Positions 1 through 11,044 of a DNA stretch of 64,000 bases are shown here, in pieces. Within the stretch, counting starts at the first letter, position 1. Every line of letters starts with the position of its first letter. The position numbers were made by a program, and so were the translations under genes. The notes under the pieces are model-generated. The model was given only the letters and a program-made list of their open reading frames with translations. It had not been told where the DNA came from and did no database searches. The DNA comes from Galbula dea. Taxonomy: Eukaryota; Chordata; Aves; Piciformes; Galbulidae. The stretch spans positions 547,614-611,613 of the forward strand of contig VWZX01006417.1 of the NCBI GenBank assembly GCA_013399015.1, read 5' to 3'.

Positions 1-2945
1 ATGTGTTAAACTACATTTATTCTTCAGCCTTGTTCATTGAGAAAGGCAATCTTGCAGCTGTGCAAGAACTGGGTTACAGCCTCGGAATATCCTTTCTTAC
101 AAACATTGTTTCTAAAAGTCCTCAAGCTCCTTTTCCAGCTTGCCCTCTTAAGAAAATAGTCTATCAAGACGAAGATGAAAGTAACTCTCAGAAGAGAAGT
201 GTCATTGTCTGTCAGAACAGAATGGACTCGCAAGCAAAAAGCATAAATCAAACACAACATGATTTAAGCCATACTTCTAAACCTTCCCCCTCGGTTGCTG
301 TCAAAACTAACAGTAGACCACAAGTCACAAAACCGACCGAAACCCTTCACAACTTACCACTGACTGAAAGGAGGTGGCTGAAAGAAAGCCCTGCCAGCTA
401 TACCAAGGTTCATGAAACTTCTGGCACTGTGGAGGATCAGAGCAGAGGTGGTTTAGTGAAAAGGAACACAGTACTGCCTCAGCTGCCTTTAGCAGAGAAG
501 GAAATGGCAAGCGATGAACCGGGAAGCAGCGGTCAGCTTTTAAGAGGAAAGGCCGCAGAGATGTCGTTAAAAAGAACGCGTCCACCGGTCTTGTCTCTGC
601 GTGGCACATCGGAGTCTACCTTCTTGTTGCGAGAGGCAGGAAAAGGAAACGCTCAAGGGGAAGACAGGAATTTGCTCTACTACTCCAAGTTAGGGCTAGT
701 CATCCCATCGAGTGGATCTGGTCCAGAAAACCAAAGTATTGACAGAAGCGGGCCGCTGGTAAAAAGTCTCCTTCGAAGGTCACTGTCCATGGACAGCCAG
801 GTTCCTATCTACTCACCTTCCGTTGACCTAAAACCTTCACAGGTATCCTCCTCCTCCTCACCGGGACCTAACGATTCCCAGAAGACATTTAATGTTGCAT
901 CTCAAAAGTCATCCTTGAAAGAGTCATCAGAGAAGGTAGGCTTAGAGGAAAAACCACAGGTAATACACCCACATCGCCTTAGGTCTTTCAGTGCCTCTCA
1001 GTCAACCGATAGGGAGGTTGCTTCCCCTCTCACAGAGGTGCGAATAAAAACTGAACCTAGCAGCCCGCTTTCAGATCCTGCTGAAATAATAAGAGTTACA
1101 GTGGGTGATGCTGCAGCATCAACAAATAAAAACTTCCCTTTTAAAACCGAGGATGATCGTAAGGAACCAAGTAGGCTTCCAGCAAAAAGGAGTTTTCCAG
1201 CTGATAGGAGACTGCCGTTCAAGAAACTGAAGGCAGATGAGCACGCGGATGAGCAGCGTTCTCCTGGCTCAGAGGATAACTTTGAGGAAGGCTCAAGCCC
1301 TATGCACCTTGATGCAGATTTTCCTGACTCTGATGTCAGTAAAGATGAATACAGTGAGCTGGAAGAAGCAAGACCAAATAAGAAGTTTAAATGCAAGCAC
1401 TGCCTTAAAATTTTCCGATCGACAGCCGGTCTTCATCGTCACGTTAACATGTATCACAATCCAGAGAAGCCCTACGCTTGCGACATCTGCCACAAGAGAT
1501 TTCACACCAACTTCAAAGTGTGGACTCACTGCCAGACTCAACATGGCATTGTGAAGAATCCCTCACCAGCTTCCAGTTCCCATGCTGTTTTGGATGAAAA
1601 ATTCCAAAGGAAGCTGATTGATATCGTGAGAGAGAGAGAAATTAAAAAAGCTCTGATTGTTAAACTGAGACGTGGCAAGCAAGGCTTTCAGGGACAGTCT
1701 GCTTCACAAGCACAACAAGTCATCAAAAGGAACTTAAGATCGAGAACCAAAGGAGCCTACATTTGTACCTACTGTGGGAAGGCTTATCGCTTCCTTTCCC
1801 AGTTTAAACAGCACATAAAAATGCACCCAGGGGAGAAAGCCGTTGGAGGAAGCAAGGCTCCTAAGCAGAAAGATCACATCCATCTTGAAAGTCCAGTAGA
1901 AAGCAAAGAGGTTTATCAGTGTCGTCTCTGCAACGCTAAGCTCTCTTCACTGATTGAACAGGGAAATCACGAGCGGCTCTGTAGGAATGCTACTGTCTGC
2001 CCTTACTGCAGCCTTAGGTTTTCGTCTCCGGAGCTGACGCACGAGCACGAGAGCAAGTGTGAGTACAAGAAGCTAACCTGTCTGGAGTGCATGCGTAGCT
2101 TTAAATCATCCTTCAGTATCTGGCGTCATCAGGTGGAAGTTCACAATCAAAACACCATGGCTCCCTCGGAGAACTTTTCTTTACCTATCTTGGAGCACAA
2201 CGGCGAAGTAACTGGTTCCTCCAGGTTGCCTCCTCAGTCAGAATCCAATAAAATGAACAATTTTGTGGCTGCAAAGGAAGATGGTGTGTTCAGCGATTCC
2301 TCAGAGCAAATCAACTTTGACTCTGAAGATTCCTCGTGCCTCCCTGAAGACTTGAGCGTTTCCAAGCAGTTTAAAATCCAGATCAAAGAAGAGCCTGCGG
2401 ATGATATCGAGGACGAGGTCACTGAAACGAGCAGAGAACCGAAGGAAGTCGTCTCCAACAAAGATGCTGGTTTGTGGCCCTGTGAGAAGTGTGGGAAGAT
2501 CTTCACCGTGCGCAAACAGCTGGAGCGCCACCAAGAGCTCCTGTGTTCTGTGAAGCCGTTTATTTGTCACGTCTGTAACAAGGCCTTCCGAACCAACTTC
2601 CGGCTCTGGAGTCACTTCCAGTCTCATATGTCGCAGGCTGCAGAGGAGTCCTCAAATAAGGAGCCTGAGCTATGTCCACCAGCTAATTCCCCATCGCCCC
2701 CACCTTTACCTCCTCCCCCACCCCTTCCCAAAATCCAGCCTTTGGAGCCTGACAGTCCAACAGGCTTGTCTGAAAGCTCCACGACTACTGAAAAATTGTT
2801 TGTACCCCAGGAGTCAGATACACTCTTCTATCATGCTCCACCGCTCTCAGCAATCACATTCAAAAGACAATACATGTGTAAACTCTGTCATAGGACTTTC
2901 AAGACAGCTTTTAGTCTTTGGAGCCATGAACAGACACACAATTAG
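1..2945 (+). CDS. ZBTB21: ZBTB21 (zinc finger and BTB domain protein 21), 3' part of the coding region
   Basis: The reading frame is open from the left edge (codons in frame from base 3, 980 residues visible) to a TAG at 2943-2945. The first visible codon is GTG inside the protein, not a start, so roughly 85 N-terminal residues lie upstream. The first ~38 residues are the last helices of a BTB/POZ dimerisation domain (VLNYIYSSALF..). A long disordered, Ser/Pro/Lys-rich linker follows to residue ~455. Then come nine C2H2-type fingers near residues 461, 490, 586, 638, 665, 691, 826, 853 and 957; three of them end in Cys instead of the last His (YQC.., TVC.., WPC..). A Pro-rich run sits near residue 900. 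Two sumoylation-type motifs (IKTE near nt 1045, IKEE near nt 2383) are visible. The family are BTB transcriptional repressors in the nucleus. The single uninterrupted exon and the neighbours C2CD2 and PRDM15 agree with the vertebrate gene. Confidence 0.96.
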   Translation, partial: VLNYIYSSALFIEKGNLAAVQELGYSLGISFLTNIVSKSPQAPFPACPLKKIVYQDEDESNSQKRSVIVCQNRMDSQAKSINQTQHDLSHTSKPSPSVAVKTNSRPQVTKPTETLHNLPLTERRWLKESPASYTKVHETSGTVEDQSRGGLVKRNTVLPQLPLAEKEMASDEPGSSGQLLRGKAAEMSLKRTRPPVLSLRGTSESTFLLREAGKGNAQGEDRNLLYYSKLGLVIPSSGSGPENQSIDRSGPLVKSLLRRSLSMDSQVPIYSPSVDLKPSQVSSSSSPGPNDSQKTFNVASQKSSLKESSEKVGLEEKPQVIHPHRLRSFSASQSTDREVASPLTEVRIKTEPSSPLSDPAEIIRVTVGDAAASTNKNFPFKTEDDRKEPSRLPAKRSFPADRRLPFKKLKADEHADEQRSPGSEDNFEEGSSPMHLDADFPDSDVSKDEYSELEEARPNKKFKCKHCLKIFRSTAGLHRHVNMYHNPEKPYACDICHKRFHTNFKVWTHCQTQHGIVKNPSPASSSHAVLDEKFQRKLIDIVREREIKKALIVKLRRGKQGFQGQSASQAQQVIKRNLRSRTKGAYICTYCGKAYRFLSQFKQHIKMHPGEKAVGGSKAPKQKDHIHLESPVESKEVYQCRLCNAKLSSLIEQGNHERLCRNATVCPYCSLRFSSPELTHEHESKCEYKKLTCLECMRSFKSSFSIWRHQVEVHNQNTMAPSENFSLPILEHNGEVTGSSRLPPQSESNKMNNFVAAKEDGVFSDSSEQINFDSEDSSCLPEDLSVSKQFKIQIKEEPADDIEDEVTETSREPKEVVSNKDAGLWPCEKCGKIFTVRKQLERHQELLCSVKPFICHVCNKAFRTNFRLWSHFQSHMSQAAEESSNKEPELCPPANSPSPPPLPPPPPLPKIQPLEPDSPTGLSESSTTTEKLFVPQESDTLFYHAPPLSAITFKRQYMCKLCHRTFKTAFSLWSHEQTHN

Positions 2946-3836
2946 CTTTAAGAGATACCTTTGACAGCTGGTTGAGTGGAGGCCGTCTTCAGGATCTCAG
3001 ATGGATGCCATAGACACTAGAAACGGAAGAGGATCAGAACGGTGATGACGATGATCAGGTTGGGATTTGTGATGCTGCTTGGATTCAAAGATTAAAGTAA
3101 ACTGACTTGCTTAGGAGGTGGAAAGCAAAGTCATTTAAAATAACTGCAGTCTGGGATCTAATGGTGACAGAGTAGTTTTTATTTCATGTAACACTGAAAT
3201 CAGATCACATCTGGATTGTATGCATGGATCTTCATCCTGTGATGGTGTGTGTGCGTGTGTGTGTGTATTATCTATAAAGTTATCTATTAAATGAAAGAGC
3301 AACAACCATTGGGATTCTGACTGTGAGTTTATAGCACTGAAACACTGTAACCAACTTCATTCATTTGTTGTTTATTTAAAGGAACCAACAGCCAAACTCC
3401 ATATTCATCGTTACCGTGTGCTTGCAGTTAGGGAGGAGGTGGTTGGAGTCTCTTGCTGTCTTGACTTAGGTCTTAGCAACCTTTAGCAATAACAAAGAAA
3501 CCTCAAGTTTGAGTAATCCTGATGTTATTGGAGACGAATGTTTGATATTGTAAGGGAACAAAGAATTGTTTTGTTGTTATATGGAACATGTGCAAAATTA
3601 AAACTAGACTCTGAAGTCAGCAATATTATTACTGAGATTTTATAGGAGAAGTAGCAGCAAGTCTGCTTTCAGCCATTTAAGGATAAGTTTCTAAGGAAGA
3701 CTGGGGGGAGGGAGGGTCCTTTGCTTTATAGAATGTCCCAAAGACTAATTTACTAGAGATACTTGGGTAGCTGAAGTCCTTCTATTAATACAACAGCCAT
3801 GGGCATGCAAATGGTACTGTTTATAATATGAACTAA

Positions 3837-3908
3837 GGTTGAATGGATGTCAGGCAAGTTGCCTCATTTGCAGGTTGAATGGATGTCAGGCAAGTTTCCT
3901 AATTTTGT
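3837..3908 (+). repeat. 36-bp tandem duplication
   Basis: Two adjacent copies start at 3837 and 3873. The first 24 bases are identical (GGTTGAATGGATGTCAGGCA..), then the copies diverge. It lies in the ZBTB21 3'UTR. Confidence 0.85.
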
Positions 3909-5794
3909 TTCCAACTCTTTGTACAAGTGTTTGTAATTCTAACTACAAAGGAATGTATAACTAGCAAAGAGAAGAGTGCTCATTAAGGGGCAGAAGGTGA
4001 GCTGTGTCCCTACACACAGCACTCAGCTTGGCCATGAGTACAAAGATAGGTTTTAACACAAACTAGAAATGTAAATATTTATATAGACACCTGTATAAAT
4101 GAAGAAGTATGTATTTGAAATTTGTATTAAACATAACATATCCAGCTCAAAGCAGAGGAGAAACCATCACACTACAATCACTCTTATTTTCTGAATCCAG
4201 TGCATAGAGTCTTTCTTTCTACTGCTTTCTATCATGTGTGATACTACCTTGCCATTCTCTTGAGTTGTTGGAAATCATGGTAATAATGGGCTGCAGATTC
4301 TCTTTGTGGTTCTCTTTCTTTTACCTCAAATCACAACTGGAGCATTTAGTGTTTACCAGAAGCTAAGGGAAGGGTCCAAAATGATTCTGTCAGGAAAAGG
4401 AACTATTTACCCAGAAGTAGGTGGTAAACTAACAGTGACAAATTCTCCTGCTAGATTTTATACTTAATGGAGTGGTGCTGGATTAAAGGGAACCTAAATG
4501 ATGCAAAGAGGATTTATGATCCTGACCAAGTTTACCCCTGGGGGTTGGCAGAGGAGGATTGCATTCCACACTACACAGAGCCCAGGCTTTGCTCACTGGA
4601 AGTTAGCAGGGCTTTGGTCACCAGTTTCAGGCTTGAATTCTGTAGGTAACCACGAATTGTTTTAGTCAGCATCCCAAACTCCAAAGCAGAAAGATTTCCA
4701 AGCTGACACCAAGATTTAGCAGAACTAAACACCAGTGTAACTCCTAAGACTCTGAGGATGGGCATCCTTAGGCACACCCAGGAGTAGATGTTCTCAGTGA
4801 AAGCCCAGGGCTGCACCTTTTTCTCCCCCAACAGATTATTTTACATTGTTTTTGCTGTCAGTGAAGTGTCAAAGACTTGGCTCAGGATGCACCCTGACTT
4901 TTTTCCAGCTCCAAAAAAAAAACCCCATTGCAATGTTAGTTTCCAGCTTCTTTTATTTCATGTTTTTTTAATTCAAATCTAAAATTTTGCTAAAGACTTC
5001 TAATGGTAATGTGATTTTGTCCTTTTTCCAGGCAAATTGGAGCTCATTTGTTAGAATGTCAGTGAAACTCTTGCAGTGACATTGCAATGAAAAGAAGGTA
5101 CTCCTTTAATTGGGACATTTCTAGGTCACTGACTCTTTAAATTCCACCTAGTCAGGCTAAGTTTCTTGCTTACAGACAATTTCACATGGTTCTTGCTATG
5201 AACAAAATGAAAAGCCCCATTGCTGAGCATCCTTTAGGTGTGCACCAGTGCAGCTAACAGAGGCAGATGTTTTTGGCAGGTGGTGCCTAAGTTTTCACCT
5301 GTGATTCCTCTCCTCAACAGGCTGGAAGTTTGTATGGAGTTTAGATTTGATAAATCAACTTTCTCAAGGAAGAGTGCAACTGGTTCAGCTCTGATCAGCT
5401 AACTTCCAGCTGGGATTCTGCTGTGGGGTGCAAGGATAAATTCCACAGATCAAATCAAAAGCTGGTACAACCTAGTTGCAGAAACCTTGCCCATTTTCCC
5501 TCCTCTACTATGGACTAGAAGAGAAAAACCCATAACATATTTTTGGTCTAAATAACCTCCTATGTTTTTCTTTAGGGTTGGGGGTGGGGGGGTTTGGCAT
5601 TTTAACTTTTGAGCATGTTCTGTGTTTGGTTTTGTTTTGAACTTTGGTTCCTGGGTTTTTTTTTTTAGGAAAGGACTTGAGGATCTCTGAAGATGACAAA
5701 TGAGATGTTTATATAGCAGTACTGATTTTTCTATTAGCTTTTCTACAGTATCTTAAAAAGCCCTTGATAGAAGTGTTTATTTTGGAGGAGATGG

Positions 5795-5943
5795 AATAAA
5801 GATGCTTCCACTTATATAACTTTTAATATATGTTTAAAAAGTTAAATTATGGAGAAGAAAAAAGAAAATGTTAAGTTGCTTCTTTATAAATAAAGGTGTT
5901 TTTTTTCTGAAGAGTGTCTAGTTTTGGCCACAGCCAAAATAAA
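5795..5943 (+). promoter_or_regulatory. ZBTB21: Cluster of poly(A) signals for ZBTB21
   Basis: AATAAA occurs at 5795-5800, 5889-5894 and 5938-5943. The middle one is followed at once by a GT/T-rich stretch (about 5895-5925), the usual downstream element, so it is the most likely cleavage region. Further AATAAA copies at 7277 and 8041-8046 could serve longer transcripts. Confidence 0.55.
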
Positions 5944-6177
5944 AAGGCAGATTTATTGATAGAGAAGCCTGTCTTCAGCCTATTTTATTTCATTTTCTAG
6001 CTGTGTACTGAAGTGACACAAAGTCTTGTTTCAATATAAACAGTGCTTTGCTTTCTCTCAACTTTGTGGCAGGAATGTGCAGGTGTTTTAACCTCTAGAT
6101 TAGAATCTTTCATGCTCTTTTTTTCTTTCTTTCAGGCACTGTGTTGGCAAAGTGTCTATGCCTGTGGCTAAATTCTG

Positions 6178-6251
6178 TGGTGTGCTATTGTGGGCTGCAG
6201 GGTCCAGGCTCCTGTAGGAGCCTGGACCCTGCAGCCCACAATAGCACACCA
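6178..6251. repeat. Perfect inverted repeat (palindrome), 36-bp arms, 2-nt centre
   Basis: Bases 6178-6213 are the exact reverse complement of 6216-6251, with only GT (6214-6215) between the arms. The arm begins TGGTGTGCTATTGTGGGCTG. It lies just downstream of the probable ZBTB21 poly(A) cluster, or inside a longer 3'UTR. No mismatch was found on base-by-base comparison. The tight centre and perfect identity point to a recent fold-back event. Confidence 0.95.
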
Positions 6252-6351
6252 AAAAGTTCAATTAAGGTCAGTCTTAATTGGTTTTAAACATGTGCTTAAG
6301 TTCTTGGCTAAATTGGGACCATGATCAACTTTGAAAGTGATCAATGGCAGA

Positions 6352-6453
6352 ATTTGGGTTTTGGTTTAAGCCCTAGATTTGGGTTTTTCTTTTAAGCCCT
6401 AGATTGGGTTTTTGTTTCAAGCCCTAGATTTGGGGTTTGGTTTAAGCCCTAGA
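6352..6453. repeat. Minisatellite, about four units of 25-26 bp
   Basis: The core AAGCCCTAGA recurs at 6368, 6394, 6419 and 6444 (spacings 26, 25, 25), separated by T/G-rich spacers (TTTGGGTTTTGGTTT-like). It starts about 100 bp after the palindrome. Confidence 0.88.
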
Positions 6454-6715
6454 ACCAAAAGTTCCAATGTCTTTTCCCCTGCTAGGCTGCAGTTAAGTAG
6501 TTTTACAGAAACAAAGGCTGTGAACCAGTAATAATAATGTCTGTATTTGGGTTTTTTTCTGAGGGGGGGAAGCAAAACACCCTGGAAGAGTGAACTGAGC
6601 AGGTAACCTGCTGAAGCAGTGGGTGGCTAGAGTTGGTCTTGGAGCCTTAGCCATGCAACCAAACACAGCTCTAAGAGACTGGTTCCTGCATTTCCAGGAG
6701 ATTTTCCCTGCTCCC

Positions 6716-6772
6716 TCCAGGGACTAGCTGACCTCTAAAGGTCCTTTCTAACCCAAACCTTTCTATCCTACT
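6716..6772 (+). mobile_element. CR1 LINE 3' tail fragment
   Basis: The short sequence resembles the CR1 3' end (ACTAGCTGACCTCTAAAGGT, then a T-rich CCAACC-like end). It is old and truncated. Confidence 0.6.
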
Positions 6773-8684
6773 TTATTTTCTTGTCAGATTTTGTTTTCCC
6801 CAAAGTACAACATGCAGATTTGGGATTAAGCTGCAGATACTGGTTCAGTTCCAAGCTTCCAGGGAGAAAACTAGAAATTCCTGACATGGGATAAGGACAG
6901 ACTATGCCTAACTTGTTGGCCTAAGAGTGAGGGTGCAAATGTCTGGCATGAGCCTGTAATCTGGCATGTGCCTCTACTGCTCAAGAAAACTGTTTACATT
7001 TTCCTACCAGAAGATTTAGATCAAAAAGAAAATCAAAGCAGGCTTAGAGTTTTGGTCTTTTTTTTTTTTCTGTTCTCTTAATGAATCAGTGTTAAAATCT
7101 TGGTGTTGTTCTGGTTGAACACAGCCTGATAGTGTTTTTTGGATGTCCTGGGTTCTTGTTTATTTAAAATGACTTGTGAAAAACTGTGCTGTAAGTGGTG
7201 TACACAGAGGGACACTATCAAGGGAAGGATTGTGTGCAGCAATTGTACTGATCTGTACTAAGAATATTTGATAGTAATAAAAATCAGAGGATTTAAAAGC
7301 AGGAATTGAGTCCTAACACTTGAGCATGAAAATGCCTGTTAAAGGCATCCTCACTTGTGGCAAGGATGTCTGAAAAATGTATCTGAATTCTGTGGGTTGA
7401 GCTGACTTTTCATGTTGATTTTTCCCCTCACTCTTGCAGAGTCAAGGACTCAAATCCATGTTGCCTTTCCCCAGTTCTCAGTGGTACACATCACCTCTTA
7501 GAGACACAAGCTTCCCACTTCTGCAGCAGCATGTTGCATTGAAATATGGACACAAGACCAGAACAAACTCTCTGTATAATGTAACATGCAAACTAGATCT
7601 AGAAGTCCCTTATTCTTGACAGTGTCCCTTTCTAAACAGCAGAAAAAGGGGATCCCTCCCAGTGCTTGGGTACAGAGGAATAGTTTCCTCCAGGTTCTGG
7701 AAATTGGAATTATCCAATCTAGTTGCTAGAGAATTTTCCAGTTGCTTACACAAAATCACTTGTCATTTTAAAGGGTTATAAAGAGAAGACCAAAACCAAA
7801 AGCTGCTTTTCTAATCCTCTATACCTTATAGTCATTCTAGACCAGTTCCAGACACCAGGATGGGGGGTTATGTTTATTTTGGGGTTGTTTTGGGGTTTGT
7901 TTGGGTTTTTTTAGGACTGAGACTTCAATAGCCTAGGGTAACTTTTTCTTTACTGTAATGTAAATGCATTGCTGCTTTGTACAACTTTTTCTACTGTGTG
8001 TTTTCTTTACTTAGATCTTGACTGAGAGATGTTGGAGTCTAATAAACTTACACTTTCTTTCTTTTGGATTGCTGTGGATTACTTGAGTCTCTTGGCAAAG
8101 TGTGATGATGTTGTACATACCCTTGTGCCCGTGGGATGGGAATTTGGCTTGTCAAAAGAGCATCTTTTGATCTCTCTCTTGGGTGCAAATGCTAGTTTTT
8201 ATGTTACTAAAATGATGGCTTTTTGTTTGCTTCCCTGAGTGTCCCACTTGAACTTGGAGACACAAGAGAGCCAACTGATCCAGACAAGCTCTGAGCACAG
8301 CCCAAATTCTGCTTCCTGTGCAATTAGCAGGGGTTCAAATGGGACTTGGTGAAAGCATGGTTACATCAACTGAATATCTCTCACCTGCATTGAGCCAGCT
8401 ATTTGAAAATAGAGGATCAGGAACCTTTATGGTATCTTGCAATGCTCTCATCAAATGCAGTTTTGCTGCCTGTGTTTCCCTCTTCAAAATCATCTCTGTC
8501 TTCTAGGAAGAGGTTTTACTAGGCTCCTCTCTTCTCTACCTTAAGGCAGTTTTCTCCACTTCTTGGATTCCACATCTGCTGTCCTTTGCCATTTTTAATT
8601 TGTGCAGTTTGGTTGAACCCATTGATCAGATTCTCTCATGTTTAATAGAGGAGAGAGGGTCTCAAGAGTTCATCTCCAACAAGT

Positions 8685-9131
8685 TGGAGTCCAGAGAAGG
8701 GCCATGAGAGTGATCAGAGGACTAGAGCACCTCCTATGAGGACAGACTTAGAGTTGGGATTGTTCAGTCTGGAGAAGAGAAGGTTCCCAGGAGACCTTCT
8801 GGTGGCCTTCCAGGATCTGAAGGGGGCTACAAGAAAGCTGGGGAGGGACTGTTTAGGAGGTCAGGGAGTGATAGAACCAGGAGAAATGGATGCAAGCTAG
8901 AGGAGGGGAGATTTAGATTGGATATGAGGAGGAAGTTCTTCCCTGTTAGGGTGGGGAGACACTGGAACAGGTTGCCCAGAGAGGCTGTGGAAGCTCCATT
9001 CCTGGAAGCTTTGAAGGCCAGGGTGGATTAGGTTGCAACCTGCTCTAGTGGGAGGTGTCCCTGCCAGGCAGAGGAGCTGGAACTAGCTGATCTTTAAGGT
9101 CCCTCCCAACTCTGACAATTCTGGGATTCTA
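8685..9131 (+). mobile_element. CR1 LINE, 3' segment
   Basis: The sequence matches the CR1 3' part in sense orientation: the GGAGAAGAGAAGGTTCCCAG region (end of ORF2), the segment GTTGCCCAGAGAGGCTGTGG, and the 3' end with CTGATCTTTAAGGTCCCTCC and a terminal ATTCTGGGATTCTA. It is 5'-truncated, as most CR1 copies are. The same subtype recurs inverted at 21.2 kb. Confidence 0.9.
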
Positions 9132-10384
9132 AGTTGCATAAAAAAATCACTGACTGGGTAGCAAAGAATGATCTTAGTGGGAACAAGATTTGCAGCAAGG
9201 GCATTTGCTCAGCAGCTATCTGTGGTTCTTACCCCAGTGCTTGTCACCGGGGGCACGTGTACTGTCTTGTCAGAGGAAGCAGGGCAATAGGTCAGGTGAA
9301 ACGTAGGGCAGAGCTGCAGAGCCAGGTCTGCCAAGTGGTCAGAATCAAGGCTTGAAAGGGCACTCCTAGCTCAAGAGGATTTGGGCCTTTGATGCTCTTT
9401 AAATCTCTTTGAAAACAGGGATAAAGGGCTCCTGGCTTGTCCCTCCGTGGAGTATCCTTGCATGTCAGAAGCGAAGTCAGCTGCAGAAAAGGCAAAGGGA
9501 GGGTGGAGAGCTGCTCTCTGGCTTGTCCACAGAGTCATAAATCACCAAAGGTTTGGCTCCTTCTTTCTCTTTTCACCCTAAGGAGCTCCCTCAGCTCTTT
9601 CTGCAGCCAGATTATTTAATGTTTCCCTTACAATCATGCTTTGCAGCAATCCCTGACAGAAACAGATATTTGCTCCTTAAAAGAAAAGCTGGGATTGGGG
9701 AAATACAAATACAGCACAGAGCAGAGCCTGGGAGCACGTCAAGAGTCACAGCTCCCAGCTTCAAAGTACACAGAACTATGAAAAACTAATTACTTTACTA
9801 ATCACCTCCCCAGAGCTATGCTTTGATGGGTAAGATCCTGCATGTTTAGAGAGGGCTAGTCCAAGTTCACAGGGCCACAAACCAGAAAATGACTGAATAT
9901 TAGCTGCCACATAGCTTTGCTCTGCTTCAAAAGTAACCAGATAGCTGATAAAAGTTCTGTAAAGGAAAACTGTTCTGAATATCTCAGTGTGTTTTGACTC
10001 TTCCTTGTCATTTCCTGTGCACTAATTAGACTGACAGAATTCCCACCAGTTAAAGAAAACTCTCTACCTGTCACCTGTGTGGGGAATTGAAACATGGGAC
10101 AGGCTAAGGGCAGGTTTGGCTGCCACTATGCAGTGCTGTTATCAGGAATCCCTGAGCTGCCTGCAGACAGGCTGGTACAGGAAGGATACTGGTTTGGATC
10201 TTTTAACCTGCCTAATCCATCTGGTCTCTCAGCAGGGTGATTAACCTGCATATGGAGCTGTGCTAACACAGCAACATGGCTCTGGTTGTGGAGCTCTGGA
10301 GATCTCAGCAGCTTGCTCCTTGGTATCCTGTAGGTGTACTCTAAAATCACCTGCCTGGAGTCCCTCACCAGGGTGCAGGACTTT

Positions 10385-10660
10385 TGTACTTCTCTTTGTT
10401 GACCTTCATGAGGTTCCTGTCAGCTCATTTCTCCAGTCTCTCAAGGTCTCTTTGGATGGCAGCATGACCCTCTGGTGTATCAGCCTCTGCACCCAGTTTG
10501 GTGTCATCAGCAAACTTGCCCAGGGTCCCCTCTGCCCCACCATCCAGATCATTAATGAACCTGTTGGACAGGACTGAACCCAATACTGGCCCCTGGGGTG
10601 CACCAGTGCTTACAGGCCTCCAACCAGGCTTTGTGCCTTGAACACCACCCTCTGGGTCCA
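10385..10660 (-). mobile_element. CR1 LINE fragment, reverse transcriptase region
   Basis: Read on the minus strand, this encodes a decayed reverse-transcriptase piece containing the FADDTKLG catalytic motif (Y/F-x-DD box) and an INDLD segment typical of CR1 ORF2. It is truncated at both ends and interrupted, so it is a dead copy. Confidence 0.88.
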
Positions 10661-10689
10661 GCCACAGCGTGGCCAGCAGGATCAGAGTA

Positions 10690-10980
10690 AGTGATTGTCC
10701 TCCTGTACAGGGCAATGATGTGCCCACAGCTGGAATCCTGGGTTCAGTTTTGGGTTTCTCGGTACAAGAAAGACACTGAGGCGTTGGAGTGTCCCCAGAG
10801 AAGGGCAACAAGGCTGGGGAAGGCTCTGGAGAATTAAGTCTGATAAGGAGCAGCTGAGGGAACTAGGGTTGGTTAGGCTGAGGAAGAGGAGGCTCACGGG
10901 AGAGCTTAGCTTCCTCTACAAATAGCTGAAAGGAGGTTGGAGCCAGGTGCAGGTTGGTTTCCTCTCCTGGGTTACCAGTG
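10690..10980 (+). mobile_element. CR1 LINE, ORF2 end/3' segment
   Basis: Sense-strand CR1 sequence (ATGTGCCCACAGCTGGAATC, then a CAACAAGGCTGGGGAAGG-like segment and the GAGGAAGAGGAGGCT region). It adjoins the oppositely oriented RT fragment, giving a mosaic. Confidence 0.8.
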
Positions 10981-10983
10981 AGA

Positions 10984-11040
10984 GGAATCATAGAATCACC
11001 TGGGTTGGAAGGGACCTCCTTCTAGTCCAACCCCCCTATA
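10984..11040 (-). mobile_element. CR1 LINE 3' terminus, inverted
   Basis: AATCATAGAATCACCTGGGT followed by GGAAGGGACCTCCTTCTAGT is the reverse complement of the CR1 3' end. Confidence 0.85.
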
Positions 11041-11044
11041 GTGA

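Larger units (their letters stand above)
2946..5943 (+). other. ZBTB21: ZBTB21 3' untranslated region
   Basis: This AT-rich, non-coding stretch follows the stop codon. No exon-like open frame with splice sites is seen. It contains a short GT run (3240-3270), a 36-bp tandem duplication (3837-3908), A- and T-runs, and ends in a cluster of AATAAA signals. The length is in line with the long 3'UTR I recall for this gene in other vertebrates, but the real 3' end cannot be set without transcripts. Confidence 0.7.

Noticed and set aside
6178..6251. Palindrome as a miRNA precursor or a CRISPR/terminator-like element
   Set aside because: A 2-nt centre leaves no usable loop, there is no conservation evidence, and the context is a vertebrate 3' flank.
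10425..10811. Reverse-transcriptase-like frame with a DD box
   Set aside because: A short decayed CR1 fragment; too incomplete to be an active element or a domesticated gene.
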